From positions 3,720,001 to 3,784,000 of the forward strand of contig JAGMUV010000001.1 in the NCBI GenBank assembly GCA_020744425.1: DNA of 64,000 nucleotides. Direction: 5' to 3'. Under the pieces are notes generated by a model, which saw only the letters and a program-made list of their open reading frames with translations, was not told the DNA's origin and did no database searches. The position numbers and the translations under genes were made by a program. This DNA is from Dactylonectria macrodidyma (Eukaryota; Ascomycota; Sordariomycetes; Hypocreales; Nectriaceae). Positions 1-10,941 of this stretch are shown one piece after another; position 1 is the first letter of the stretch, and each line of letters starts with the position of its first letter.

Positions 1-176
1 ACGGTGATGATTATCATGACTAACAAGGCGCCGAACATAAAGCCTTCTCCCCACCCCTCCAGAATATATGCCTCTGTGTTATGAACATTTCGCCAGTTTC
101 CAAAAGTAGGACGATCACGACGGTAGCTGAGAGACATGGTCAGCCCTTGGTAGAGAACCCACGTCGTCGGAGCCAT
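1..176 (-). CDS. Partial hypothetical membrane protein (N-terminus only)
   Basis: From the ATG at 176 an open frame of 58 codons runs leftwards without a stop to the window edge. It starts MAPTTWVLYQGLTMSLSYRR and reaches a hydrophobic stretch (GFMFGALLVMIIIT) that looks like a first membrane segment after about 43 hydrophilic residues. An upstream ATG is out of frame, so 176 is the first usable start. I do not recognise the family. The piece is short enough that chance cannot be excluded; the coding-like composition and the membrane segment are the only support. The rest lies outside the window. Confidence 0.4.
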   Translation of the reverse strand, partial: MAPTTWVLYQGLTMSLSYRRDRPTFGNWRNVHNTEAYILEGWGEGFMFGALLVMIIIT

Positions 177-1401
177 GGCTGGTGGATAATCATATTGAGG
201 TGGGTGGCATGGTGAGATTTAAGAAGACCGTGACGCTGGCTGGTACCTTAAACTGAATTTAGCCTATTGATAACTCGACAATCGTTAGTCTGCCACATGG
301 TGGCCCTGACTTGGTTGATGGGATTCATTTTATCGTTGCCTAAAGCCTCCCTCCAGAACACATAGCGCTAGCAACCTTGTGGCTGACATCAATCCAACTT
401 TGTATGACTTGGGTAGCCAAGGAGCTTGAAAAAAACGTGGTGGTGCTTATTATCTCTGGTAAAGTGAGGCTATTCCTGTCCTATAGGACTGAATATCTGG
501 AGAGTCTTGCTCTGCCTCGAGGAACCGAGGGACGAGAGGTCTTACGCCCCACTGCCTTGAGGAACGAAGTGGAACGAAGAGACGAAAAGGCTCTCGAAGT
601 GTCTTGAGGAATGGACCGACGCCCCTCACAAGAAGGGCAAACAAAGCAGCTATGTAGACACCACAATTGGGTGCAGTCTAGCTCTAGGCAACAGAATAAA
701 AAGAAGTTGGAGAGCGGAGAGCCAGAGAAATGTAGTTGCCTGGGGGTGCTAGCAGGCAAGCTTGCGCGCTAGCAGGGGGCAAGTTGGGCAGGGGATTAAA
801 CTTACACCTGATTCCGCCTTTAAAACCTTTATTAGCTCCTCTAAACAGCTGTCATTTGATGTAGCATTATCGCCTACATAATAGCCGAGGTTGAGAGATG
901 GAGTTTTCAATATAGAAGATGAGGAGGATGGGACGAGACAATAATTCGATTCATCGTTAATAAGTTATGAGTTACCTGTGGGCCAGGGCCGATGAAACTT
1001 TGCGCAAACCGCGATCGGTTTGCCTTTCCTGTGGCCCCTATTGGCTGCTGTAGTCTGGGGATGCACTCCGATTCCCCCCCACATTATCACAGGCTTGCAA
1101 ATGTGCCTTTTTAGCTCACAACTTGAGTCAACAAGTGTCTATGCATCAATGTGATTCGTCGCGGGATGACACCAGTGGCGTGTTGCTTTAGTCCCTACTT
1201 ATTGTGACCTTTTGACCAATTTTTTTTCCCTCTCGGCCCCGCCAGCATCGGTGTGGATTTTCGCTTTTTATTCACTCCGATGTCATGCGGGCGGAAGTTC
1301 ACATCCTGCAAACTCTCCTACCAAAGTGGTCTAAATCTCTCCGTCTTGATCTTTTGCTCTCCTGGTTCCTGTAGGACTAGCTAGCGTTCCTTCGAGATCC
1401 C
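177..1401. other. Intergenic, no convincing gene
   Basis: Only short frames without ATG starts or recognisable domains are present. A purine-rich repetitive patch at about 500-615 (GAGGAACGAAG-like units) shares a 15-base word (579-593) with the reverse complement of 52964-52978, so it may belong to a dispersed repeat. Otherwise I see nothing here. Confidence 0.4.
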
Positions 1402-3088
1402 ATGGCATCTCTTGGGAGCCCTCCACAGGGGACGGACCTTAAGGAGACTAAAGCCCCGCAGCTGATTATTGCTTTCTCTTTAACTTGGGCGTTAGGGGTC
1501 ATATTTATCGGCTTTCGTCTGCTCTCTCGTTAACTCACCAAGAATCGAATATGGTTAGACGATTGGCTTAGCATCGCCTCGCTGGTACTATTCCTTCCTT
1601 GCTAGCTAACGAAGCCTGGTGTCACAACTATCATCAGACTCTAGGATCATGTTTGCTTTTTTGTGCCCTCATGACAGGCCACAAGCTCGAGCCCTTGAAG
1701 GCTCGGATCCCTGACTTAGGTCACGAGACCGTCTTTTCGTTCATGTATATAAGGGCTGATTTAGGCCGTTCAAATAGCTAGAAATCAAGAGCTTTTATTT
1801 ACATCACAATGCACCCTTCCTATCCGATGTAACACCTGGGCGTTTCGTAAACATGAAGCTTACGAAATGGCTACCTCTGGTCTGGCTCTTACATGTTTGA
1901 CGTCACCTGCTGGAGTGAGTTACGCCTATTGATATACCGGCCGCAAGGTGGGGAAGCTAACACAAAATCCCCGGCAGTGGCAAAAGCACGGGCTGGGCAG
2001 GCACATTTGGGCCTCTCCGCCTGAAGCAATGAAAGTATGGGAGATGGGTCTGTTTATGGCCGAGTTTACCTACACCTTGAGCCTTGTCTTCATCAAGTGG
2101 TCCATACTTGCCTTTTATTGGCGTATCTTTAGCACCGAGTTTATGATCAGGATGCCGATTTGGATCTTGTTTGGCATGGTCTGCGCTTGGGGAATCGCCG
2201 TTGTTCGTTTCCATGCCCAGTCCTAGGGAGGACGATGTAGGCTGACGTTATTACAGATCCTGGTAGCTATATACAAATGCCTACCGATATACGCCGTCTG
2301 GGAGAGATTTGATCCTGTCAACCCGATGCCCGCATCTGATTACACCTGCGGCGTCGACGTTTACGACTCCTTTGTAGGCAACGCTATCCCGAATATCATC
2401 ACCGATGTATTTCTCATCCTTCTTCCCTTGCCGTATATTTGGAAGATGAGCTGTCTACGTTGGGCACAGAAGGTAGCTATTACTGGCATATTTATTGTTG
2501 GTATCTTGTGGGTCGTCGCTTCTAGTGTATCGGGGTGTAAGTTGTAATGCTGACTAGAACATACGATAGCGTTACAGTAATATCAGTCATACGGCTCATT
2601 TTCGTCATTAACCTTGATCTCGAATCTCCTGATATAATTTGGAATCCAAGCGATGCAGTGATGTGGACTGGCGTTGAGGTCAATATAGCTACTGTGTGTG
2701 GTACGTAATGGACTACCCTCCCCGTAGCGGGAGAGCACTGATGCATTTCTCAGCTTGTCTTCCATCACTGAAACCCATCCTCAACCTCCTAATGTACGGC
2801 ACCGTCCGCCCCAGGTCACAATCGTCTGGCACCTCGGGAATCAACACCATCGGCGGGTCAGCCGAGGCTGCCAAGAAGAGGGCGCGTCCAACACCGCTAG
2901 GCGACTCAAGCTGTTACGTTTCATGTACGCGTACAAGAATATTAAACACAGGTGTCATCCCTGGAGACGTACATCCATTTGCAGAGCTCGCAGACAACGA
3001 TTCGGATACCTATCGAGCAGGCTTGGAAGCTGTTGAGCTGGAGTATACTGGATCTCAGCTTAGAGATGATGGCAGCATTGGCTACTAA
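1402..3088 (+). pseudogene. PTH11-type (rhodopsin-domain) seven-helix receptor, disrupted
   Basis: The frame from ATG 1402 gives a first membrane segment and then, across an in-frame TAA at 1531-1533, the typical loop LTKNRIWLDDWLSIASLVL; the stop replaces one residue. Later exons carry the family hallmarks HGLGRHIW (about 1990), the KWSILAFYWRIF helix (about 2095), CGVDVYDSFVGNAIPNIITD (about 2350) and ACLPSLKPILNLLMYG (about 2754). Introns fit near 2203-2256, near 2537-2580 and at 2701-2753 (GTACGT...TTCTCAG). Bases 1600-1960, where the second and third helices should join, give no clean reading and may hold an inserted fragment. The family comprises fungal GPCR-like plasma-membrane sensors. 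A single C-to-T or G-to-A change would explain the stop. I judge it a recent pseudogene, although a sequencing error at 1531 is possible. Confidence 0.7.
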
Positions 3089-3582
3089 ACAGGCTAGGCA
3101 GTCTATCTATCTATTCGGCCGCTAGGTTGATATATGAAATGTCGATAGATGCTAAGAAAATTGCGCGAAGTAGATGTACCTCGACGTACTGCGAAGCTTT
3201 TCACTGTGAGAGGTACTGGTACCCACCTTCTTCTGTATCTTCCATCTTTTTTCTTTTTCACTTTTTTGTGCCCGATTTCAACGGACCACACGAAAGGAGC
3301 AACAAAATTTTGCATTTAAATCAGGTAGAAAGTTTTTTTTCTGATGGCGTCTTCCAAGTGCCTTCGGACAGACGCCATGGCGCTTGACCTACGCCTTGCT
3401 GTCACTGTATCCGCCAGAAAGGTCATAAGCTAAAGGCCTTCTCGACGAACACTCGGAATATTGAAGGTCACCTAGGCAAAGCCTAAACAATCTCCCATCC
3501 AGATCCACCAAAAGGGAAATGATATATACTGGAGCAACCTCTGAACCAACTTAGTCTCCATAACTTCAGTGCACATAAATAT
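3089..3582. other. Intergenic
   Basis: About 490 bases follow the receptor-like locus, with pyrimidine runs at 3230-3270 and no frame I would call a gene. Confidence 0.4.
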
Positions 3583-4058
3583 ATGAAAGACGACCTTCAT
3601 GACGAGTTAGTTGCTCGACTTGATCAGACAACATTTCAGCGCCTGCTTGCCCATTCGATCACCGACGCAAATCTATCTTTCCGCATCTCTGAATATGAGG
3701 GACCCCTTCGTGACCGGAGATTGAGGAGCTTATGAAGGATGTTGTAACTTTCGGCGACAAGCACCCTGTCTTTTTAACTGGGGAGACATTGTGACAACAT
3801 TGTCCTGTGATCACCTGGTAGAGGCTTCTCTGCGGGTGCGGCGTCCTCGGCAATGAAAGACGGCGCTGCCTCTATGACCTCTTTAGGAAAGATTACATGG
3901 GTCAATTCGCGATTCAGATGATCCCGGAAGGGCTTGTTCTGAGATGGTGCCCGGACTTACAACCTCAGCTTGGGGCATTCTGTGTTATTGCAGGCGTGAT
4001 TTGTTCTCTTATATCAATCTTTAGCCGCCACGGCAAAAATAATTTATATATAGGGTGA
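3583..4058 (+). pseudogene. Degraded coding relic of unknown family
   Basis: From ATG 3583 a 50-codon frame (MKDDLHDELVARLDQTTFQR...) stops at 3735. A shift of frame near 3718 continues the same-looking protein (EIEELMKDVVTFGDKHPVFL). It then crosses a TGA and a TAG and runs on as CLYDLFRKDYMGQFAIQMIP and a hydrophobic end up to 4058. The pieces read as one protein with one frameshift and two stops, each one C-to-T change from a sense codon. I do not recognise the family; the last part could be a membrane anchor. Chance joining of short frames is possible. Confidence 0.35.
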
Positions 4059-4180
4059 TATTAAGTTCCGGAGGTTCCCTCGCCACTCCGCGGGGATTGT
4101 CAGGGCTCCCTTGGTTTTCTCGGATCTGGAGGCTCGCTGATTCTATGTTTTGCTAGTTACAAGGTGCTAACTGAAGAGCG

Positions 4181-4657
4181 TCACGCGGAATCGGCGCTGT
4201 CTTGCTGGGTAAAGGGCAATCCGAACGACGGGCCAAAGCTGACTGTGGTACTCAGTCTTCTCAGTTCCCGCCGCCCTTGCCTCTTTGCCTTCTTCCTGAC
4301 ATGTGCGGGCTCATTTCGATCTTCCTCCGAATCCGCGACGTTCCCAGTGCCCTCATCAGTAGATGGCGAGGTAAGGTTTTCGCCCGCGCTAGCCACTGGT
4401 GCCACCTTCTGCGCCGTCTCCTTTCCCAAGTCGATGGCCGCTTTTACCCGCTCGCGAAACAATTTATCCTGCGCCTCTTCTGCCAGAGTCGCGTAATGGC
4501 AGTGCCGGAATGTGCCCAGGCCGCTAGTGATGAGGCCAAAGAGTTCCCAGAAGAAGAGAACCGGTAGAGCGTAGTGCAGCTGCGTATTGCATCCGCCTGA
4601 CCAGATGTCTGTCAGGTCAATTTGCGAGGCAGAGCGGGGTTCCCGCCAGTCGTTCAT
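4181..4657 (-). CDS. Hypothetical single-span membrane protein, 158 aa
   Basis: A continuous frame opens at an ATG (4657). Residues about 28-50 (LHYALPVLFFWELFGLITSG) form a likely membrane helix. They are followed by a charged helical stretch (LAEEAQDKLFRERVKAAIDL) and a polar tail rich in S, T, E and then K/R (KKAKRQGRRELRRL). No known domain is visible. Competing frames of 110-121 codons lie on the other strand, but they lack this ordered composition. It may also be the last exon of a longer gene whose upstream exons I could not find. Confidence 0.45.
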   Translation of the reverse strand: MNDWREPRSASQIDLTDIWSGGCNTQLHYALPVLFFWELFGLITSGLGTFRHCHYATLAEEAQDKLFRERVKAAIDLGKETAQKVAPVASAGENLTSPSTDEGTGNVADSEEDRNEPAHVRKKAKRQGRRELRRLSTTVSFGPSFGLPFTQQDSADSA

Positions 4658-5233
4658 GTAACCGCATCACCAGCCAGATAGGCACGGGCTGCACGAACCG
4701 AAGCTTGACGGGATTTGTCTGAAATTATAGCCATGATGATATTGGTACTTAAATATCATAGGACTTAAATTTTAAAGACATTGAGCTTAAATTGAAGCAA
4801 CTGGCTTATACAGAGTCTGAAACAGCTTGTTACGCAAGCGACGCGGTTACGGGTAAATGTTGTCCCTTCTCTAAGGAAGAGGGGGAGCCTGCTATCATGT
4901 GTGCTAAAGTCAACTCCCCAGGTAGGTAGTTAAGTAGCAATCTTTGTAAGATACTCTTTATAGACAAAACTCGCTAACCTTCGTCGTATAAATTTGATAT
5001 ATGGTACCGTGGATTTATTTGGAGAAAAGTAAACCCTGTTTCCTTTTGCTTGGGCTAAGAGTCTTAAGATCTAGGTGCGTCATGATAACGGTCACTATAC
5101 CAGCGGGGACGGGAGACATTTGTGGTAGCTAAAGGACTAGAAAAGGAAGCCAGAGAAGTAATAATATACTCATCTCTGCCTAGATTATTATTCAAATCTT
5201 TTTCCAGGTTGTCAGTGGGCGGCACTAGTGTCG
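4658..5233. other. Intergenic
   Basis: A stretch of moderate AT content with no ATG-initiated frame of interest. It holds the 3' side of the gene at 5234-6130 and the 5' side of the one at 4181-4657. Confidence 0.4.
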
Positions 5234-6130
5234 TCAGTCCACCGGACGGAACACGGATTTGCCTTCCCACAGCTGGGAGTAAAGTGCCTGGTGGTCCAGT
5301 CGTATTTCGTCATCGTCATCGTCCTGAGTGAACACCTCGTCCACCAAGACCTCGCGCAGCTGCTCCTGGACACCTTCGCCATAGCCCTGCTGGTAGGTGT
5401 CCAGGTCGAAATGGACATCTGCTTCCACGTCTGCCTCTGTGTAGTGCTCGTCCTCGATGACCAGGCGGGCGCAGATAGTGCTCGCTCGGAGGGTGTGGTC
5501 GTTGTAGTAGCCGTAGATGACCTCCGCCTCGATATCTCCATTGACATACATCTCGCCGTCGGTGTGCACCGCGTGAGCGTTTACGTTCCCGCCCACGGCC
5601 ACGTTTGAGTCAGGTCCTGCGTCCGCCATACAGCCGTCGACTGTCAGAGAACCGGTGACCACGAAGGGGCAAAACACCTGGAGACGTCCTTGCACGATGA
5701 GATCGCCATGGTGGAAGAACGGCTCTCGCAGTTTCTGCTCACCTACCAATGTCCGGGTGCTGCAGGTGTCGCCGAGCGCTCTTTGGCACAGCTCCAGCAT
5801 CCACGGAGCATAGTCGGGCACGCCGCTGTGTTTCAGCGCGGCGATGAAATCCGGATAACTGTCGTGCGTGTATTCCAGCAACTTCTGTAAGGTGGGGCTC
5901 TGTTCCAGGAATCTCTTGGGGCTAGAGTCCCCGTGCAGCTCCTTTGCAGCCCGGCGTATCGCGTCCATATCGATGTGCAGCGGCCTTCGCTGTTCTTTGC
6001 TGTGCTCCGGCAGAATCATGTCACCAGACTCGGCGAGCAACTGGATGCGTTCCTGGTGCACGCCAGCGGCCTTCACATCCACTGGAAGTCCACCCTGTTC
6101 GACATGTTGCGCTTCTTCGGCGTCCGCCAT
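5234..6130 (-). CDS. Polymer-forming / bactofilin-like beta-helix protein, 298 aa
   Basis: An intronless frame starts at ATG 6130. Residues 1-130 are mixed helical. Residues about 138-235 show short beta-strand rungs separated by turns: DLIVQGRLQVF, GSLTVDGCM, SNVAVGGNVNAHAV, EMYVNGDIEAEVIYGYYNDH and LRASTICARLVIEDEH. This x-V-x-G-x-L pattern is that of right-handed beta-helix proteins related to bactofilins. In particular it resembles bacterial proteins of unknown role in which the GD(L/I)xA...GxYNDH rungs recur. The C-terminus is acidic (TQDDDDDEIRLDHQALY). There is no signal peptide or membrane segment, so it is probably cytosolic. The family is mainly bacterial in my knowledge, so horizontal origin is possible but not shown by this sequence. 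The function is unknown. Confidence 0.65.
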   Translation of the reverse strand: MADAEEAQHVEQGGLPVDVKAAGVHQERIQLLAESGDMILPEHSKEQRRPLHIDMDAIRRAAKELHGDSSPKRFLEQSPTLQKLLEYTHDSYPDFIAALKHSGVPDYAPWMLELCQRALGDTCSTRTLVGEQKLREPFFHHGDLIVQGRLQVFCPFVVTGSLTVDGCMADAGPDSNVAVGGNVNAHAVHTDGEMYVNGDIEAEVIYGYYNDHTLRASTICARLVIEDEHYTEADVEADVHFDLDTYQQGYGEGVQEQLREVLVDEVFTQDDDDDEIRLDHQALYSQLWEGKSVFRPVD

Positions 6131-6972
6131 ACTTCACGGTTGGCCACAAGACACCTTGTGGAGGGAGCTGATGAATGTGGTAGACTATGAGGCTTCGAGG
6201 AAGATGGGGCAAAGATGATCACTTGAATTTCAACGACCAGCACGGGGAGACTCCGGTCCTTTATACTACATACAAGATAGAAGATCGTCTGATATTGTGG
6301 GATCTTGGGGATCCTGAGATCCTGGGTTTTGGGGGAATGCTGGAGCTACGGGGTCTGAGATAGTTGGAACCCCTCCGAGTTTATTGGGACTGGATGTCTA
6401 GCTAGAAAGAGAAGGTCGACATGGTGAACGTTGGGACTCCACATTGTTGCCCGGTCTCAGCCCGCGAGGAGACCTGAGGATATGACCTCCTCTTTGAGTC
6501 CGAGCTTAGTCGTGAGGATGCCTGCAGAGAAGAGACTTTGGGGCAATAATCCGTGGCCATCCTGGTCAGCAAGCGAGAGCGCCAGTGCAACACTCTATGG
6601 AAGCCAAGGCGTGATTTGGCCAAGGGCGAAAGGCAGAAGATTTAAGAAGCACTATGAAGAGGAGAATCCTGGCTTGGCGTATTCGCCGACTGTGCGGCAA
6701 ATTGCCATTACGAAATGTCGCAGATCGAATGAGAAAGGCCAAGAAACCTGGAATGCTGTCCCTGCTATCCAGCACCTCTCAAAATGCGCCCGTGAGGATA
6801 CCGCCTCTAAGCATACTTAAGGTGCCATAGCACTCAGTGCATTTTATGTCAGCGCAAAGACGGCGCTATCTCACCATATCGAAGTCCATTTGCACACTTT
6901 TGTAGACCAAAATATTCGCATCTAAAAAAAAAAACTAAAAGAAATGCCCTGATATCCATTGCGATGTTCTAA
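6131..6972. other. Intergenic, probable promoter side of the beta-helix gene
   Basis: Frames at 6402-6820 on both strands lack ATG starts and known motifs. A poly-A run sits near 6925. No gene can be supported. Confidence 0.35.
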
Positions 6973-7286
6973 TTATATGTACATGAAGTCTGAATCCATA
7001 CGCGTCGCGCCTGTAGTTGCATCATCTACTATGGGTTCCTCTAATCCCCCATTGTGTTCATATGGGTCGTACGCTCTACCTGTCCACGCGCTCGTCGAAC
7101 CAGATCATGAGAAATCTTTAGAAGGAAGAATTCCTCTCGGGGAGCTTCGTCGTTCATGTCCCGGAACATCCTCTGTGTTCGATCAACCAGGTTCCGGACG
7201 AAGTCTCGCCGGGGGAACCCGGGAACCTGAGAACATTTGATGTGCTCGGAAGCCGAAAAATGGGAGAGAAAGCCCTCCACTATCAA
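6973..7286 (-). pseudogene. Possible gene remnant
   Basis: On the minus strand a helical, coding-like stretch (RRDFVRNLVDRTQRMFRDMN, then EEFFLLKISHDLVRRARG) runs to about 7060. A plausible C-terminal tail (YDPYEHNGGLEEP...DSDFMYI, stop at 6973) lies in another frame directly after it. A single frameshift near 7055 would join them. There is no ATG at the head and no recognisable domain, so this is only a suggestion of a decayed or spliced gene end. Confidence 0.22.
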
Positions 7287-8775
7287 TGAATGCGGAATGC
7301 ATCGCTAAAGGCGGAATGTGATGGCCACACCAGTTCTAGAACGTCCACGTTGGGTGCAATGCTTCTTCATAGACCCCTGCGTGGCCTGTCAGGGGTTTGC
7401 ATATGGGCTCTGTGCTATCAGACACGGTGTGCATTTGCCATCATTTACAGCTGTGCCCTGTGCCCTATTTAAGCTTTTGAGCTAGAGAATTAGTGGTTAA
7501 TCACTGGCTGGGATCCTTTCAGCTTGGAAGAAGGAAGGCGCAGGGCTAGAAAGCTATCGACGGCTGATTTGAGCTGGTTCCTAGTCCGTTGTGATGATGT
7601 TTGATGTTTCACCCAAACAGGATTAGGACGTGCGCCATTTCCAACCTCTTTGTGCACGTACGTCACCTAGCCTCAAATATACGGGCATTAACGTTCGATG
7701 AGCATTCTAGATTGTTGCTGGAAGACGCCAAAGTGCGCCTCATAGCCGCTAACAGGGGAGAGGGTAGCGTCCGCTAGTAAGTCGCGCACTTGCAATGCCA
7801 GCCTCTAGGAGTTACCGCCAGACGCGCGGGGCCAAAAGCAATAAGGGCCAATGTTCCTTACAAGGACTAATGTTAGGCGGATTTTGGGGCGATTCACCCT
7901 ATATCTCTCTCCTCGTGGCGAGGCTGTGCAACAAAATGTCAGGATGCTGACGTGAATGTTGGTCAGGGGAGTGATGGAATAAAGTTTCCAGCATTGACCA
8001 AAATTGAGATGCGGAACTTGCCTGAGACGCTTGGATTAAGGAGAGTGGTAGGTTTGGCTCGTTCAGGTGCTGTTGGTAGTTGGCTTTCGGTAAGTTCGGC
8101 GAATGGCTTGTCAGGTCTTTGCGTAAGCCCTGCATTTTGATGCCGAAGGATGGAGCAAAACGGAGCCGTATTTTCTGTTTATATTGCATTGCTTATGCTC
8201 TCAGAACTGAATGGTTAATAGGTGACAGATCGTAATGTCGTAAACAAAGATATTACGTGTCATTACAACCTCTAATCTGAGAGGCTGGATAAGGCCAGAA
8301 CCAAATGCGGCTTCCCAGAACTATAACGTCTCGTTCCCTCACTCAATAGCTAGCTTTGCGAATTGAAATAATATTGCTCAGAACTAAGACACCATCGGGC
8401 TGCCTGGAGGTGGTGGCATAGAAGAGAAAATCTGCCTCAACCTCCTATCAATCCAAACCCTACCCCTTGGGCCATCCAGTTCGGTGGCATCGCTCGACCC
8501 GGGCCATTAGTTCAGACCCCTGGCGCGTTTTTTTCCGGGGTAGGAGATGCTGCGCCATCAATGGCTGGTTAGAGCCTGGGTCTCTCCAGACCTGGCTCAC
8601 AAGCAGGCTGCCTCAATCTAGCCCAGGCTACAACATATCCATCGCTCGCGTTATCTGCATTATCTGCAATTCCAGATCTTTAAGTACTTCAGCGTGCTCT
8701 CATCCTCTCCACTTCGTGAGCCCCGATGTCCTCAATTGCGCAAGGAGCCCTTACGATGATCTCTGCTGCACAGAC
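7287..8775. other. Long intergenic stretch
   Basis: The only ATG-initiated frame of note is 96 codons on the minus strand (8189 to 7899), polar and Q/S-rich, with no known motif; I would not call it a gene. Bases 8467-8775 stay open in frame with the next gene but lack an ATG before 8776, so they are taken as its 5' leader. Confidence 0.35.
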
Positions 8776-10104
8776 ATGGCCCTCCCTTCACACGTGAACC
8801 TCATCATCGCGTCTGCGGCCATCTGCGTCGTCCTCATCCTCACCCGCTGTGCCTATCGCGCTCTCTGCCCCCGCAAGCAGCACCCTAAATGTCATCGGCG
8901 ATGGCAGGTCGACGACACGTACATGGCCTTCGCGCTTCTGCCCCTCATCGCACGCACGATAGTCATGGCCTGGAGCTTCGTGCTCAACCCGGAGCAATCG
9001 CATGACCCCGCCACGCTGCAGGAGGCAGCAGACCGGGGAAAGGCCGTAGAGGAACTAAACCAGGATCGAGAGCTCGCATTGAAGCTTGTTATCCCTGTGC
9101 GTATAACTTACGCGCTGTTGTACGTTTCGGCCACCACTAGTAATTTTGCGTTACTAAAGAGTCAGCAGTTTATGGTTATTGAAGCTTTGCTTGCTAACGT
9201 TCTACTCTCGATTTATCTCTCATCTTAAATGGGGGAAAGTTGCCATCACTACGTTGTGGTGGGCTATCATTCTTACATTCGTCGGTGTTGTAATCGCAAC
9301 CATGACGGAATGTCGACCACTTTACTTGTCAGCCTTTTGCAAACTCCTCATCTCGCGGTTTTCTGACTGATTGATCCACAGGACGTGGCATATTTTACCT
9401 GATGACCAGCGTACGTTGCCGCACCTGAACGCGGAGCAACTCCAGCCCCAAAGTACTAACAGTTCTTTTAGGTGACTCTTGTAGTCAAGGAGTAGCCAAT
9501 CTGATCGTCATGGCAGTATCCAATGCCATTACCGATATAGCACTCCTCATCTTCCCCTTCCCCATCCTTTACAGCACCCAACTCGACCGCAGACAGTACG
9601 TAGACCCCAATGTCTGTCCATGATGGGAATGTGCTGTGGTTGCTGATATACTATGCAGCAAGCTTCAGCTCTCGGTTCTCTTTGGAATCGGACTTATTAC
9701 TATCGCCATCACCATCGTCCGAATCCCCCTCATTTTCATGTCGTCTGTGACCCAAAGTGCTCGCTCCCTGGTACGATACATCGATTTATCTTGAACCTTG
9801 ATCAGCACACCGGCTAACGATCTTTCAACAGTGGGCGTCCGTCGAAATCGTCTGTGCATGCGTCGTCGCTAACGCAGCCTTTTTCTACGCTATTGTTAAG
9901 GACTTTCAAAGTCGCAGTCACTCCCACAGCATCTCCAATAACGCGCAAAACAGCGGCTTCAACCTCCAAGGTCTACAATCTACGCCTCAGTACGCCAATG
10001 AGCGCAAAGCTTTCAAATCGGCAGAGAAAGATATGAGCCATGATGTGGAGGAATCACGACGTCCGAGTGGGGTCGGGTCTGATCATGCCTTGGTGTATCC
10101 GTAA
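8776..10104 (+). CDS. Seven-helix rhodopsin-domain integral membrane protein, 346 aa, six exons
   Basis: Exons 8776-9119, 9169-9327, 9382-9410, 9472-9595, 9659-9770 and 9832-10104 join in frame to 346 codons plus stop. Every intron has GT-AG ends, and the one at 9120-9168 has a clear TTACTAA-like branch site. Seven hydrophobic segments are visible. The first (VNLIIASAAICVVLILT) is followed by the family loop RWQVDDTYMAF. Next come LFLWLLKLCLLTFYSRF and the WWAIILTFVGVVIATMTECR helix ending in the conserved C-R-P. The last ones are ANLIVMAVSNAITDIALLIF, KLQLSVLFGIGLITIAITIV and IVCACVVANAAFFYAIV. The tail of about 60 residues is polar. This is the PTH11-like fungal rhodopsin-domain family, putative sensors at the plasma membrane; the ligand is unknown. 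The gene appears intact. Confidence 0.85.
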
Positions 10105-10941
10105 TGTACGGCGTTCTTCAAGTCTAACTACGCCTTGCTTAATAAATTAATTCTACTCCCGGAAAATGTCATTTCTACCCCGGGGCTTAGTCAATTCGGC
10201 TCTCTGTAAAGTGACTTCTGAAATTCATATCTACCCCAGCATAAATCAACTCTACCCCTTGTATAATGGTGCGAAATAAATCAATTCTACTAGATTTGAT
10301 TTTGGTGTGTGGAACTCGCAGGGAGAATAGCAGTCCCTCAGAAAGAGTCCCTTGAACATCGGCAAGTCTGGATTCATTTTGCGTAGTTAGTTAGGAGATG
10401 GCCGTGCTTCGAGTTTCAGATTGTTGCATCCACTGGGGATCCACACCGCTTTCGGACCATCCGTGATGCTGACCCGACCCTGTCGCCACAAATCTGGTCT
10501 AGGACTTCACCTGTGAGGTTTCCAGCCCGCTCTCTTCCTTCAACCAAACCAAGCTAACACGGGCGGGAGTAATTGGTTCAAACACTTAAAATGACGCACG
10601 GTAACGGCCAATCCCTTGAGGGACCGCGGCTTTCTTCCGCTCGACTTGGATTGCTCGCTTAAATCTATCTAGCTAGGTGACGTTAGATGCTGGTTATTCA
10701 CCAATAAAGAAATGTGGAAATTGGCATGAACGCCACTAAGCGTTCTTAAAAGCTAATATTTTGACCTCACAGCGGGACGCCTTGCAGGTAGCCAAGGATT
10801 TTCCAGCCGAGATCTCAGCCACTGGCCGCGAGACAGGCAGAGTATACAAGGGCCCTTAAAGAGGCATTCTGCCCGAGACTCACAGGGCTGACTTACAGTC
10901 GCATTACTTTATAACTCTTTAACTCACGCTGGCAGCTTGCC
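10105..10941. other. Intergenic with a degenerate short repeat
   Basis: Between two intact genes. Apart from the repeat at about 10140-10300 (separate entry) no gene is seen; the last 100 bases are the promoter side of the gene at 10942. Confidence 0.4.
10140..10300. repeat. Degenerate spaced repeat, ATAAATCAATTCTACCCC-like
   Basis: Five or six loose copies of a unit resembling AATAAATCAATTCTACYCC occur in about 160 bases, for example near 10142, 10165, 10228, 10243 and 10272. Spacing is irregular. The role is unknown; it may be remnants of a small element or a low-complexity array. Confidence 0.35.
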
